This document shows positions 49,440 to 61,670 of a stretch of DNA of 64,000 nucleotides, piece by piece. The translations under genes and the position numbers were made by a program. Positions within the stretch are counted from its first letter, which is position 1. The number at the start of each line of letters is the position of its first letter. The stretch comes from Crambe crambe (lineage: Eukaryota; Porifera; Demospongiae; Poecilosclerida; Crambeidae), in assembly GCA_963924555.1 (NCBI GenBank), contig OZ004585.1, positions 2,927,488 to 2,991,487 of the forward strand, in the 5' to 3' direction. Below the pieces are notes generated by a model. It was not told where the DNA came from. It saw only the letters and a program-made list of their open reading frames with translations, and ran no database searches.

Positions 49440-52400
49440 GGACACAGATACTCACTTGCTGGTTGAGGTGGTCCACTTGTGCACCTTTCTCCTAGCCCTT
49501 CAGTGCAGGCAGACTGCAATAAAGGACATGGGTAGACTTGGTAGCTACTCCACGTTTAACTATTACCAACACAATATATATACACAAACCTTTGGTTCTT
49601 GCAGTTGGCCTTGGTTTATTGATGCTGCTTTTTCTGAGGAGGAATGAAATAATAATAAGACAGTCCCAGGGAGAGATATACCTTCATTAATTTTCTCCAA
49701 AATTATATCAAACTTCTATCAAGTGTTCTATAATGCATGGTTGGACTATCTGTGAAATAAACCAACAACCAGCATTTAGATCTATGTAGCATTGGTGGGT
49801 TAATAAACTCTTGCTAATACATAACAATATTCACCAGAAGAAGGAGAAGGAGGGTTGGAAGAGGCTGAAAGAAGGGAAGGTTCAGTAGGAGCAGCTAAAA
49901 ATGATCACATGACGAACAATATAATTATGTACACTGAAGGAAGGAATTATGCTCCACTATAGGAATGCACTGTATTGGTGGCTCTGCTGAGAGGCTGAAT
50001 TAATGTTTATAGCTTTAGTGTACATGTATTATGAGAATAGGAGGGAAAATTCTTGAATTAATTTATCTGTAGACAGTGGGTGAGTGACATAGTGACCCTA
50101 TGATATGAGGGGGTTTCATGTGTTGGACACTCACTTGCTGGTTGATATCCACTTGTATGTCTTTTTTCTAACCCTTCAGAGTTATTCAACTACAACAAAG
50201 GATTATTATAGTCATCTACCTATGTATTACATACCCAAACCTTTGAGTGTGTTGGTTTGCTTGTTGATGTTACTCTTTCTGAGTAAGAGAGAAAAAAACA
50301 GTAAATTACATCTTATGCACACACAGGGTGGCTCATCCAAGAATGTTATAGGGTATACTGCATACTTCTTTACTATATCTTGCACTCTATACCTCTTTAC
50401 TATTATTATTATAAGCTAATTGTTACCAGGTGGGGAAGTAGCTGAATCTGATTGGTCATCTTGTGCTATAGTTGGGGCTGAGATCTCCATATCTGTATCT
50501 TCAATCTGATTTGAAACTATAGCATGAATAATAATGACAGAAAAGTTTGTTGTTGTTTTTTGTTGAATGCCACTATATGCTTACTCAGTATATCATGTGA
50601 TGCAGGGAAGGTGTCTCTTAAAGTACTCTGTTTAGCAGCTAGAGCTTCTTTCAGTGGATTTACCAACATAATACTATCAGAGTCTTTTAGAATGTTGCAT
50701 AAGCCATCCCAAGTCAGTGGGTAGCAGTTGTGCTTAGGAAGCGCATTACAATTATCCATCCACTTCCCAAAGACCTCACGCAGGCAATCAATCATTTTAC
50801 GTCCCATTCCTGCAGCAGCTATATTGCTAATCTCAGCATTACTTAGACCAATCACTCCAGCAACTTCCTTCCATTTTGATGACATCTCTTCATAAATTTT
50901 CAGCTTTGCTTCTTCACCATTTGGGTTGATCCATTTTATGAGTTGGAGGTGGTAAGCCATGATAACTGGGAGCTTAACTGATACTGCAAGGGGTGGAGCA
51001 ATCATAGTTATTGGAACAGGCAGTTACAGGAGGAAGGATATACTCTTCTTCTTATCAGGGACTTCTATTTTATTGTTTAGAGATATAGCTATAGACTAAA
51101 GACTTGGCCACCTACACTAGCAGCACTACCTTGGCCACTAGCTGATGGAGTTCGTTTGTGTCCATTTTGTGGCAGCAGTGTGTTGTCAACACCTTGGTCT
51201 CCTGCTCCATCTAAGTAGCAGAAACTCACTGAATTCTATGTAACATAACACTATAGCCAGGGTTTGTTGTTGTTTTTTTTGGGGGGGGGGGGTAAAACAC
51301 TCCAACTTCTCCCCCCCTCCCCCCAAGCCAGAGGGGGAAACCTTCCAATTAAATATAATAGCTACATGCTTCTTTGAGGGCCTCAATACTGATGCATATA
51401 GCCTGATCTAAGGAATCTTCTGCTTTTGTGGTTACAGGGCTAGGGAGAACCAAAAAGGGCGCAGTTAGGCCAAAGTGGGTGTGTCCGGGGGAAATTTTTA
51501 CCATATGTACCTGCAAGCATGGAAACCCTGCTAGCTATAATATTGCAGTGCAGACAGATAAAAACAGTAATAATGATGTACGTATCTTTACAAGTGTGAG
51601 TGATCCGGGGCATTTTACTCACTTGCAGGTTGATCATGAGGTCCTGCACTTGTGTGGTACCTCTTTCCTATATGCAGCCCTTCAGAGCTGGTAGACTGCA
51701 ATAGCTAATTAGACGCTTAAATAATAGTCTACACTTAATTAACATGTAATATTTAAACCTTTGAGTATGTTGGTTCTTGCAGTTGGTCTGTTGATGCTAC
51801 TCGTTCTGAGGAGGAATGAATATAATATGTGACAGCCCCAGACCCTGAGAAATCCACTTTTAATTCTCTGAAATTGTCCTAAAACTTCATGATTACCACA
51901 TAATGGGAAATTTCATGTTTACATTACTCGATTTCTCTACATGTCACATCAACATTCATATAACACATTTGGAGTATGATGTGTATTAAGGAAAGGTAGC
52001 TAGTAGCTATGTACTTTACACGTACTTGTGATCGCAGAAATTAAAAAAGTGCAATTTTTTTCCAGTCCATTTGTAGACAGTGTCAGGGATGCAGATCTAG
52101 TGGTGGTGGTAATTTTGATTCTGGGAGGGTAGTCAGGCACCTCTGAAAGATCTTTAGATTTAAAATAGGTCAATGGAGAGTCAATTTCATCTTTTATAAT
52201 CTGAATCAGAAATGAAGTATATTTATAATGAGATGTATTTACAAAGTTATAATTACTTTTGACTTATCCATTATGCACTTGGTTGCATCCTGGGGTTCAA
52301 GAGCAACTACATCACTTGTAATAGCCAATGCATTATAGACAGTACGGCCTTCAGCTTTCTTTGATATTTCGGAGTATTCTTCACAGATTATCTCATCACA

Positions 52401-54377
52401 AAACTATAAGTGACCCATGCATGATGTAACATGTTTTGATGCCTTGGCATGTAGTTATAAATACATTACCATTATGGGGTGACATTGTCATTGTAGCTAC
52501 TGAAGGAAATTTTTTTGCACTAGCTAGCTACAGGTGTTATACGCAGTGAAGACTGAAGATCTAAAATTTATTATTCTTCTATTATAATTCTATCAATGAG
52601 TCTGTCAATAACTTTCTATGCTGCTAATAGCTAGCTATTAAAGTCAAAGCTAGCTATTAAAATCATTCATAGCTCTGCTCTTGCTACTTATGGCTTGATT
52701 GGCTTTTAGCTACTTTCTCAAATGGCCCTACTTTGAATACAGCTTCTGTTTAATGTATTCTTGTAGGCTCTCTTGCTGCTTCTTCAGAAGCTTTGTACCC
52801 TCTGCTCTCGCTGTTCGAAGCTTTCTTGTAGATAATTAACAATAAATAATAATAATAATAACAAGCTTGCATCCACAAATCATCTGCACTCTGATCAACA
52901 AATAACCCATGGACAAGAAGACACAGAGAACTGATAACTTCACTGTAAAAAGAAATGTGTAAAAACAACCCATTTTTAGTTGTAATTGTAACTCAGATAA
53001 CCTAAAAACGGGTTATTTTTACACATTTCTTTTTACAGTGTTCATCTATTTACATACAGTACAGTACTCTGTACATGGCCTACTTAGTGAAGGTACAAGA
53101 GGTACCACTTCACCTCCTTCCATTCTCATCTCTTTCATAAAATCATAAATCATAAAGTTAGTACTCTCTGCTCTCGCTCTTTATGTCTTTCATGTTAGTT
53201 TTCTTGCTCCTGTGCTTTCTCAGACGATTATTACTGTCTCTGTGCTCGCTGCTCTTGACACTCTAGTTAGCCAGTCCATATCATATATATTAAAGGTCAT
53301 GCACATGTGTAGATATGGATGTACGTATATAGTCGCTTCCAGCACTGTGTGCCTTGGGCCCTTGGCACTTCAATGCCAAGGCAAATATTCACTGAATAAT
53401 TAAGTGGGAGATGTTACAACTACCTACCTGTGTATATAATATCTGCATAGGACACATACAAAATACAGCAGAGGCTTCAGCTGTAGCACTCAATGATCGA
53501 TAGAGTCTTGCAGAATACAGATTCCCTACACAGAGTATAATTATTAATTTTAGAGAAAACAATCATTGCTATAATAACCTTTATTTTTTCTTTTCTTACA
53601 AGGCCTCAAAAAACTGAAATGTGTAAGTGCTACTTCACCAAATTGACTCCCTTCATTAAATTTCCCTCCAGCTCCCTCTATCTCTCTGAAGACATAAATT
53701 GGATCAGAACCCCTGTACTCTGGATCAGAACTAGCTCTCAGGAACACCATAGTTTTGCAGTCTTCTTCGGTCTGAAGTTTAGCAGAGTGTTGTATTCTCA
53801 CCGTGAAGGGTTTCTTCAATACAATCTGCTTGCTTGTCTCAATGAGATAGGCTGGACTAGCTGGCTCCATATCTTCAGGTATTTCAAAGGATCCACTAAA
53901 GCAAGGCTGAATCAACAGGTCCACTGATTCATCAGGTGAGATAGAGCCTTCAGGAATGTTGATACTTATTCCAACATCACATTCATGGTCAATCTTCTTT
54001 CCCACACTTGAGATTTTCTCAAGAATTCTTTGATCTTTGACGAAGACTGCTCCAGGAATTCTTTCATTTTTGTACAGAACTAAACATGCAAGTTGTCGAT
54101 TGGTCAGATCAGCAGTTATCACAATTACTTATAGAATTGTACAGCAAGGATGAACTGAGCAACTGTTCCATCTATTATGGCCCACTGCTCATTAGCTAAG
54201 TACTTACTTCTCTGAGACTGTGATTCATGCTTTACATCATCTGTTAGTGGCTACATGCAGCAAAAAAAGCATTTGAAATACGCCCTTCTTCCCAACTGAA
54301 CTTCATAAACTACTACAAACACACCTTTTCTGGTGGTAAAGAGAAATTTCCTTTCTTTGTGGCTTCCAAAGTAATAT
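49440..54377 (-). CDS. ZU5 and Death domain gene region, multi-exon
   Basis: Supported exons: 54325-54377 (ITLEATKKGNFSLPPEK), 54208-54250, 53600-54127 (ZU5), 52257-52403 (FCDEIICEEYSEISKKAEGR), 51759-51805, 51623-51687, 50585-50983 (Death), and 50426-50510 (EDTDMEISAPTIAQ). The first three join in phase. Further small exons near 50245-50290, 50140-50190, 49855-49900, 49585-49640 and 49450-49510 repeat two linker modules (ASTDQLQEPTYSK-like and SEGL..R.TSG..QPA-like). ZU5-Death proteins such as UNC5 or PIDD are signalling adaptors; many exist in sponges. The ZU5 exon may instead end at TAA 53550, which would split this into two genes. Exon chain between 53600 and 50993 is not proven. Confidence 0.55.
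50585..50983 (-). CDS. Death-domain exon
   Basis: It runs between acceptor CTTGCAG and donor CTGA|GTAAGC. Residues KWKEVAGVIGLSNAEISNI, CLREVFGKWMDNC and YPLTWDGLCNIL form the helix pattern of a Death domain with the conserved tryptophans. Flanked on both sides by linker exons of the repeated type. Confidence 0.75.
53600..54127 (-). CDS. ZU5 domain exon
   Basis: It encodes VITADLTNRQLACLVLYKNE followed by a ZU5 fold: DVGISINIPEGSISPDESV, PAYLIETSKQIVLKKP, CKTMVFLRASSDPEYRGSDP and GEVALTHFSFL. This is the usual Amphimedon arrangement, in which ZU5 follows a short conserved segment. The donor CCTT|GTAAGA at 53600 is strong. Read-through instead gives a stop at 53550. Confidence 0.8.
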
Positions 54378-55048
54378 CTGTCAGATATCCAAACTTGTAA
54401 GAGTATAATTATGTGACTCGTTCTGGAAAAACCCGGCAGTTAGCCAGATTGATAATTTTCACATAGGAGTAGCTAGCTAGTTTCATTTTTTAACTGTACA
54501 AGTTTCATCTTCTTCAGATTTGATCTCCTTCAGATCCTCGAACTAAACAAACAGCTGCTGCGAGTCATGCCAATAGGCTGTCCACCTAGCTTATATGCTT
54601 GGAAATACAAAGTAACTAAGCTATCTACACTACCTTCGGTACTTATTATTCTCCTCTTGTTTATCCTTCTCTGGGCTTCAGTTGGCATTCTGTAGTGCCA
54701 GGAGGCAAGAAACCAGACTCTAGTTTGAAACCCCGCCCACTCACTTTTGCGGGCATGAACTAAACGGCTATTTCCCAAGAAATTAAAATGGACACAACCT
54801 TAGGAGTTGAATCAAAGAGCTATAGAGCTATAGATAATGAATATCAACATAGCAAAAAATTTCAGGTTTTCCCCAGATAGGGTCACATAAGCTACCACAA
54901 GTCACTACAAGTAGTATACTAGTAACAAGATTATTATACCACCAGTGTGGCCACATGCACATATATGGACTTCAGTGCCAAAGATTAGAGGACAGCATAA
55001 TAACTGCCAGCTATACATGCAGGCTCTACTGGAGTAGCATACCCTAGG

Positions 55049-55620
55049 TTAGTCTGGCGTAGCCACACCCCCAAGCGCGAAGCACGAGGTGGTCTGGAAA
55101 CATTCAATACACCGAGTTGTCAGAAGTAGCAGAAAATCTGCTACTCATGAATATTATTACCTAACCACAGTGTGAACCACAGTGTACACCACAGGCATGC
55201 ACAGCAGTAAGCCAACTAGACGGCTGCTATAGACGGCTGCTATGGAGAAACTATCGAGTGCACTGCAGCAAATGAAGCTGCCCTGAAGTTGGGCTATCCA
55301 TCACTAAGGCCTGAATAGTTGGAAGTGGTGATCCAATTTTATCTGGCAGGGATGTTTTTGCTGTGCTCCCAACTAGATTTGGGAAGAGCTTGTGTTTTGC
55401 CTTTAGCTTTAGATAAACTTACTTCTTTTCTATATCTGAACCAACCGTACACTGCAGCTGCATATAACCACGTGTTGTTTTTATTACTTACCGCAATTAC
55501 GCAGCATGACGACAAGCTGACCATAATGGAAATTCCAATCTGACAACTCGCAGTATTGTATGTTACCAGACTCTCCCCTCGCGCTTCGCGCTCGGGGTGT
55601 GGCTGGCTACGCCAGACTAA
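55049..55620. mobile_element. MITE carrying a captured RecQ-like fragment
   Basis: Ends TTAGTCTGGCGTAGCCACAC and its inverse (with small gaps) are flanked by identical CCCTAGG on both sides (55042-55048 and 55621-55627), a likely 7-bp target duplication. The second CG-rich part of the TIR is CGCGAAGC/GCTTCGCG. Confidence 0.7.
55265..55410 (+). pseudogene. RecQ-like helicase fragment inside the MITE
   Basis: The sequence reads AANEAALKLGYPSLRPE, stop, LEVVIQF, frameshift, LSGRDVFAVLPTRFGKSLCF: the Q-motif and Walker A of sponge RecQ-like helicases. One TAG and one frameshift separate the pieces. It may be host-gene capture or the remnant of the element's own helicase. Confidence 0.65.
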
Positions 55621-55941
55621 CCCTAGGTCCTATATAGCTCTCTCTAGCTAGCATTGGTAGGTTGATACACTCTTGCTAATACTTACCAAAAGGAGAAGAA
55701 GGAGGACTGAAGGAGGCTGAAAGAAGGGAAGGAGGCCAGGAATAGATTAAAAAAAAAAAACAGGATAGGAGGCACTAGCTTCTAACATATACCACATTTA
55801 ACTCATGGGAAGCACACACCTGCCCCACTTCTTAGACGATGACAGAGAAAGAGCCTTATTTTAGAACTACAGCTAGCTAGCACCTTCCCTTCAGAACTTA
55901 TGCTCATCTCATACCCACTGCTGAAGATGCACTATTATTAT

Positions 55942-56648
55942 TCACTCTGGGCTCTTATAGAACTGTTTGACATGTGTTGTTATTAATGGTTGCATATCTC
56001 TATACTTACAATCAAGTTCCCTGAGGGCTAATTGGCTCTTTTTCAATAATCCTTCCTCTATTTGAAGAATGTTTTGTTCGTATTGATTGATCAATATTTC
56101 CGCCTCCTGAACCTGCTCCTGCAGGTTTTGTTTCCTCTTTGAAGACAGGAATGGCTGAGCCAGCTCCTCTTTGAAGACAGCTATATTCTGCGCAGAACAC
56201 ACACACAAAAAAATATGGACTGGGCCACATGCCCCACCCTCATGATACCACTGCACTCACCAGATTATTGAGCTCTATTATCTTCTGCCAGTATGCCTTT
56301 GTCTGTGAGGAGAAAAATTGAGTTTGACAACCATACTAACAGCACAACAATAACAGTAACAAGTCAACAACAACAAAAAAAAACACTACATGCACAGCAT
56401 AATAATGAGCTACGACTTCTTAAGATTATGGGCCACAAGTCATACACCACCCATGAAACATTGGGACACCTATACTGCTGGTAGTGACTGTCTAGAGGGT
56501 CTTTTTGATACTGGACCAGCGCAAAACAACAACAATAACAACAACAAAAACAACAACAAAAACAGCAGCCATAACAACTCACATCTAATAGGGTCTTTAT
56601 TTCCTCCTGGAGTTCGGAAACAAACTGAGTCACATCATGATCAGCCAT
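55942..56648 (-). CDS. Small coiled-coil protein, three exons
   Basis: Exons 56583-56648 (MADHDVTQFVSELQEEIKTL), 56261-56302 (TKAYWQKIIELNNL) and 55942-56187 join in phase with GT/AG ends for 117 residues, ending at a stop after VKQFYKSPE. The long third exon has heptad-like Q/E/L spacing (KQNLQEQVQEAEILINQYEQ). A donor at 56009 (GATT|GTAAGT) offers an alternative with further exons. Size and coiled coil suit a kinetochore, Mediator or trafficking subunit, but no family was recognised. Confidence 0.55.
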
Positions 56649-56756
56649 GTTTGGATAGCAATGGACTAGCCTAGCTATACATCGGACAAACTGAACAGCG
56701 TGGTAATGAGGGTCAAAGGTCATACGTAACGAGGCAAAAAATTGTGGGTATTCATG

Positions 56757-57915
56757 GACTTGTCCCGCCAATTCAAACATTCAAACCCTTTACAGATTTT
56801 CTTCGTTGATTTCACTAGCCAGTCTTCCATGGTGAAAGTTTGCAGACTCGATAACTGGCGATACAAGAGTGGGATTGTCTTTTTTTTCCGTACAAGACTG
56901 CAATGAGTGCATATGTAAATTAGCTAGCAGTCAGCTTCTTTTGGTTTATGATCCATTGCCTGTGGTCATTTTCATAGTCAAAAGATAAACAAACTCTACT
57001 GGAAACCCATAGGGCAGATAGGGCTATAGCTACCACTGTGCTGAAGAAGTAGGCTAAGCCCTACCATTGAGTGGCCCTAAAATCTAGCTGGATCGACTGC
57101 AGCATCATATCAAACTGCTGTAACTGTCTCAATTCAGGGGGAGTGGATAATCAGCTCTCTGTTAATGCATTTAACTAGTTAAGAATTGAGAAAGTTTATA
57201 ATACAGCAGTTAAAGCAAATGGCCAAGGTGAATGCAAATAGAGCATTTTTGACTGCAGCATCCAAGCCCGCTCACCAATCAAGCTCTAGCCCCACCAATC
57301 AAAAACATCTTTCTCCACCTATGAAGTGGAATCAAGTTTGGAGTGTGGGTGACTAGCTAGTTTCTTTTTTCTCTGATTGGAACTAATACATAATCACAAT
57401 GATGACATGATATGGTGCAGATCAGTAACCTTTGCTTCTCCAATTTCAACCTGTCTTTGTTTTATATATGGTGCAGATCAGTAACCTTTGCTTCTCCAAT
57501 TTCAACCTTAGGAACAATGGACTAGCTACATCCTTTACTTCAAGTTGTACTAAAAGGCATTCTCCATTGCTCCATAACTAGCTAGATATATATATACTAT
57601 GACCTTTGTGATTACCATATTTTTTTATTGTGCTTTTGAGTCCATGTCGCAGATAATCCTCTTATCTATTATTACTGCACCTTTGATACCAATTTGTATC
57701 ATCTAAAATGTCTAGTTATGCAAGAGGAACATTTTTTTTTCATTACAACAAATGGTATGTATTAATCATAGGATCACAGGCTTCTTCAAGAGCTCATGCA
57801 AGCAATCTACAGTAACCTGCTGGGCCTCAACAAATCACCAAAAATCATTTGCCCTGTAAGAGAGTATTTTTAATCCATGCATTGGCATGTTAATTGATAT
57901 AAGATTGTCCAACCT
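56757..57915. repeat. Dispersed ~0.9-kb repeat, copy 2
   Basis: Collinear with 11587-12490, including GCAGATCAGTAACCTTTGCTT, which is locally duplicated (57415 and 57472). GCTA insertions here relative to the other copies are at 57352 and 57522. Confidence 0.65.
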
Positions 57916-58119
57916 ATGAAGTTTGATTTCAGTATAAAATTTTACCATGGATTTCAGCCATTTTATATAAAATGTGTATAGTAAGTTTATCTAAATTTCA
58001 GTATTTTTGAAATTCTTCAGTATATTTTTGGTCAAATTTCAGTAAAAATACTGATGAATCAGTATAGTTGGAGGCTCTGATTGTTGCTGTTGATGCACAT
58101 ATAGCTATATCTCTTCTCC

Positions 58120-58200
58120 CCGATAGTGTACTTTCTGGCACACCATTGTAAATTACATGTCTGATATTACCTATCCCCATTCCAAATGCTTTAGTATAGT
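58120..58200 (-). pseudogene. RecQ-like helicase fragment (motif VI side)
   Basis: The minus strand reads TKAFGMGIGNIRHVIYNGV then PES, matching the RecQ motif (AFGMGID.PNIR.VIH.GVPES) with a short deletion. The frame does not continue into the arginine-finger motif. A relic. Confidence 0.55.
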
Positions 58201-58215
58201 AACCATAATATTTAC

Positions 58216-58733
58216 TTCTCCTGTCTTCCATTTAATGTATGATTGCTTGCATTTCTCCATAATAACCTACAGCTTCAATTCCAAGATCTAACAATGCATA
58301 TAGCTAATGGGACCGATGTAGGGCTGTAGCCAGGATTTTTGAAAAGGGGTGCACTTGTTCATGGCCATGCCCACTTTTTCCTAACCACACCCTAAACTAC
58401 GCCCACCGATGTTTTGATATGGAAATTATGAAGATCATGAGTAGTAATGAGGATGGCATGGCACCACTTCTTCTTCACAATCCACTAGCTAACTCACCCA
58501 CCCCTGGCTACATGCCTGAGTATAAACTGTGTCACACTTACTTAGTGGTGATATGGTAAATCAGTAGCTACAATAATATGTGATACTGGGAACTGTATTA
58601 AGAGCACATTCCATTAAAATTATAATGACCTTGAGCATGCTCACCTACAATTGTAGCTATTTGCTTTTCCCTTCATGCTAGTAAAGTGGTCAAGACTACC
58701 CCTCGGATGGTAGAAAGTAGAACGTTGTCTTGT
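58216..58733. other. Intergenic
   Basis: Contains an ACGCCCAC/CCACACCC-like degenerate repeat around 58350-58410 and nothing coding. Confidence 0.3.
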
Positions 58734-59033
58734 ATATTTGGTGGCAGAGATATTGGAGATATTGGGGGGCAGGGGGGCTCTCCCCCCCCCCCCCCCCCCC
58801 CCACTTTTGGACAGTTGATAACTGAGTATTATTAGTACATTGTGGTATGTGCCATCAGCCCCTCCCCCCAAGTAGTCTCTATAATAAAAGGATAAATAAA
58901 AGGATAAATAAAAGGACCAATGCAGTGGCAGAGATACTGCCCCGCATTTTTGACAGTTGATAATTAATACATTGTGGTATGTGCCACCAGCCCCCCCCAC
59001 TTTTGTTGTGGTATTTCTGCCCCTGCAATGCAT
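58734..59033. mobile_element. Two adjacent copies of the G-tract MITE
   Basis: 58917-59033 is a full short copy (CAGTGGCAGAGATACTG to CAGGGGCAGAAATACCAC inverted), flanked by CAATG on both sides. 58734-58860 is a second copy with a long C run. Same family as 5043-5212. GGATAAATAAAA is triplicated between them. Confidence 0.6.
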
Positions 59034-59583
59034 TAGACATTAAGTGGTCTAGCTAAAGTGTTTGTTATCTGCATGCTAAGTGCTCACCATGCATGAAACC
59101 CTCAGGAGAGTGTGTATAGTGCCTAGGCTATAGCTACGTAGTTGATGTATGGGTTTTGTCTGGCCCTTGATGTTTCTGGTCTCATGAGAAACTAATGGAA
59201 GCAACTGAACATGAATAGTGTTAAGGTCTTGCATTAACGTGATAGCTAGATGAATTGCTAATGTTCATTAAACTTTCCAGGAATCATTGAGTATATGCTA
59301 GATTGGCCCTGAGTCAAAGGGGAGAGGGGGGGGCGGGGGCTCAAACCCGCTGAGCCGCCTGCTGGCTACAGGCCTGCAATGTCAGCTATAAAATCGGTAG
59401 TTGGCTCTAAGTTATTGATAGAGAGTGTGGTTAAATTTTAATTGCGCACGCGCAGTACAGAACTGCACTGATATTGTTCATAGATATAACAGTCTAATCG
59501 CCAGTGGACGTAATTAATTACCACGTATTAGCGATGACGTCATAAATTGTAGTCGAAAAACAGAAATTGTGCGGGTGTTTTGT

Positions 59584-59655
59584 ATGGACTGTAACTGCCT
59601 CTTAGAAGCCGAAGAAGCAATATGGAGAGCACTTTCTGCTAAAGATGAAACCCAG
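59584..59655 (+). CDS. Candidate first coding exon, unknown gene
   Basis: ATG then DCNCLLEAEEAIWRALSAKD, ending ETQ before a consensus donor GTAAGT, 24 codons in phase 0. The region just upstream has ACGCGCACGCGC-like promoter texture. No further exon was found. Confidence 0.35.
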
Positions 59656-59884
59656 GTAAGTATTACTGCACAGTAAACATTGTTGCAAGCTATAAACAGG
59701 CAGAAAATTCAGCTATATGTTGCCTCTGTTGCTTGGCTAGTTTCATCACGTCATAGTGTTTCTTGCTAGAATTTTCGTTCCTAGCAGTGGACACTTCAGA
59801 TTCTAGCTGGATCCTGTGTAGCATTGCTTGTATAATATACAGTAGCAATTTTGTGGATGTAAGTATTGCAAAATGCAAATGTCA

Positions 59885-60420
59885 CACCCATTCATCCTGT
59901 CTTTCATTTAGTTCATGTTCTTCATCACTCTCTATATTATCTCCTATCAATTCTTCGTTCTGTTTCTGAAGTCCATCAATGTTTACAGCTCCATCACTGC
60001 TTCAGGATGATTGAGACTGTTGTCATAGCTATTTAAACAGTTGACACACTTGCATCCTGGTCCACATTTGTATGCTTGTCAATTTTCAGCCACACCCATT
60101 GAAACAAAATCCTGAACTCTTGCCATGTTTTCAGGAACGTCTAAGACACTTTGGACTTTTCCATCCAACCATTTCCAGCTATATAGGTAAATGTATGTGT
60201 GTCAGTGAGCTAGAAATCGAATCTTAATTACATTTCTCAAACAGCTAACTTACCTGGAAGATCAATGTCGTTGGAAGTTGCATGATGCCACATCTCTAAT
60301 ACCACAGGGAGCGATTCCAGTGGAGCTTTAGAGCTTCGGTAGAGGGCATGGTCATGTCTGCTCACTCCCACACTGTTCTCCTGATGATAGTGCAAGTCAT
60401 GGAGAGACTCTGATTTCATT
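59885..60420 (-). pseudogene. Fragment with CXC-type Cys motif and acidic tail
   Basis: Minus-strand pieces: 60240-60420 (LYRSSKAPLESLPVVLEMWH, donor GTAAGT), about 60020-60180 (VLDVPENMARVQDFVSMGV, stop, KCGPGCKCVNCLN) and 59885-60008 (QNEELIGDNIESDEEHELN, then TGA). KCGPGCKCVNCLN recalls Cys-rich motifs of tesmin-like or transposon proteins in sponges. Stops interrupt the middle piece. Confidence 0.35.
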
Positions 60421-61670
60421 GAATAAAAGAGGGTGATTGGTGAAGATTGGATAAATATACTCTAAAATATCCACAGCCAACAAGTCGGAGGGAAGGGGAG
60501 GCAGGATCTGCTGTCACTTGTCCTAGTGAACCACACAGTGTTTCATTATTGATGAAGGAGAAAAATAATAGAATGTAGAGAGAAAACTGGTATTCCCGAT
60601 CCCATGAAAAAGGAGTACAGACATTAAGTGTGGTAGTAGCTCTTCTGTGATAGTGTTCAAAGAGAGATAAGGGCATTCTGATTCAGGAACCTATAGCATC
60701 TTTAGGATGAAAATCTTACTCCCAGGAAACATAATAGTATCAAACGTATGTGATACACATCTGTACCTATCAAGAGAGAATATCAACCTTATCTGGGGTT
60801 GGCCTGGGGTATTAAAAGATTGGTGGTGCTGTATGTCAGTTTTTTACAGTTCTGAATACAATAAATTGTTTCTGTTCGTAGCTACCTGCTTGGTTGGGCA
60901 GCCATCAAGGATGGAAATTTTTAATGTTAGCTAAGGGTTTTCCTTTTGATTTGCTTCATGGAAGCCTGGCAGAGGTATCCGTGTCTGAAAGTGTCCCATG
61001 ATGATTAATAGTCAATCAATATTTTTAAGTGTGTATCTGAATGATCACTGCTTACAGAGTGACATGGTCCATGGGCAAGGGTTGTCATTGCTATAGTGTG
61101 TGTATAGCTATAGTAAAAGATTTGGATGGACTACTGCTAGCTAATAGCTAATACCAACACACCATTCTTATTCAGTAGGCCATTATATTCAATGAACAGT
61201 ATAGCTTCAAGCTATGAGTAGCATTCAAAGGCTCTATAAAGCAAAGGCTGTATTACAGACATGCACTAATGGACAGTTAATTTTATTACGCATAACATGC
61301 CACTTATAATAGGAGGAGCTCTACATACCTTCGAAGTAGTGGCAGGAAGTGTGAAATACAAATGTCACAGCCCACAACACGATTGATTATCACAATATCA
61401 AAGACCACAAAAATGTAGCAGCTGCTTCGCGCGTGCAGCTGCATTTGGTATTAAAATTATAGTGGAGTTAGTACCGTGCAAGGTGCAGCTACAGGCAGCT
61501 TTATGCCTTCTGTAAAGGGAAAATCTCGGCACTACAACTAAAAGAAGTGAATTTGACCACAAATACTCTCTCCGGATACTTCCGTAAACTGGTGAGTGAT
61601 AAAAGTGCGTGTCTGTGCAATTAAAGTTGTATTAGCCCTATGGGCCTCGCCAACGCTGGCGATTAGACTG

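Noticed and set aside
54530..54778. 82-residue minus-strand frame
   Set aside because: No domain, no splice context and an overlapping GC-rich repeat-like stretch; a candidate short exon at about 54487-54543 was also too weak to list.
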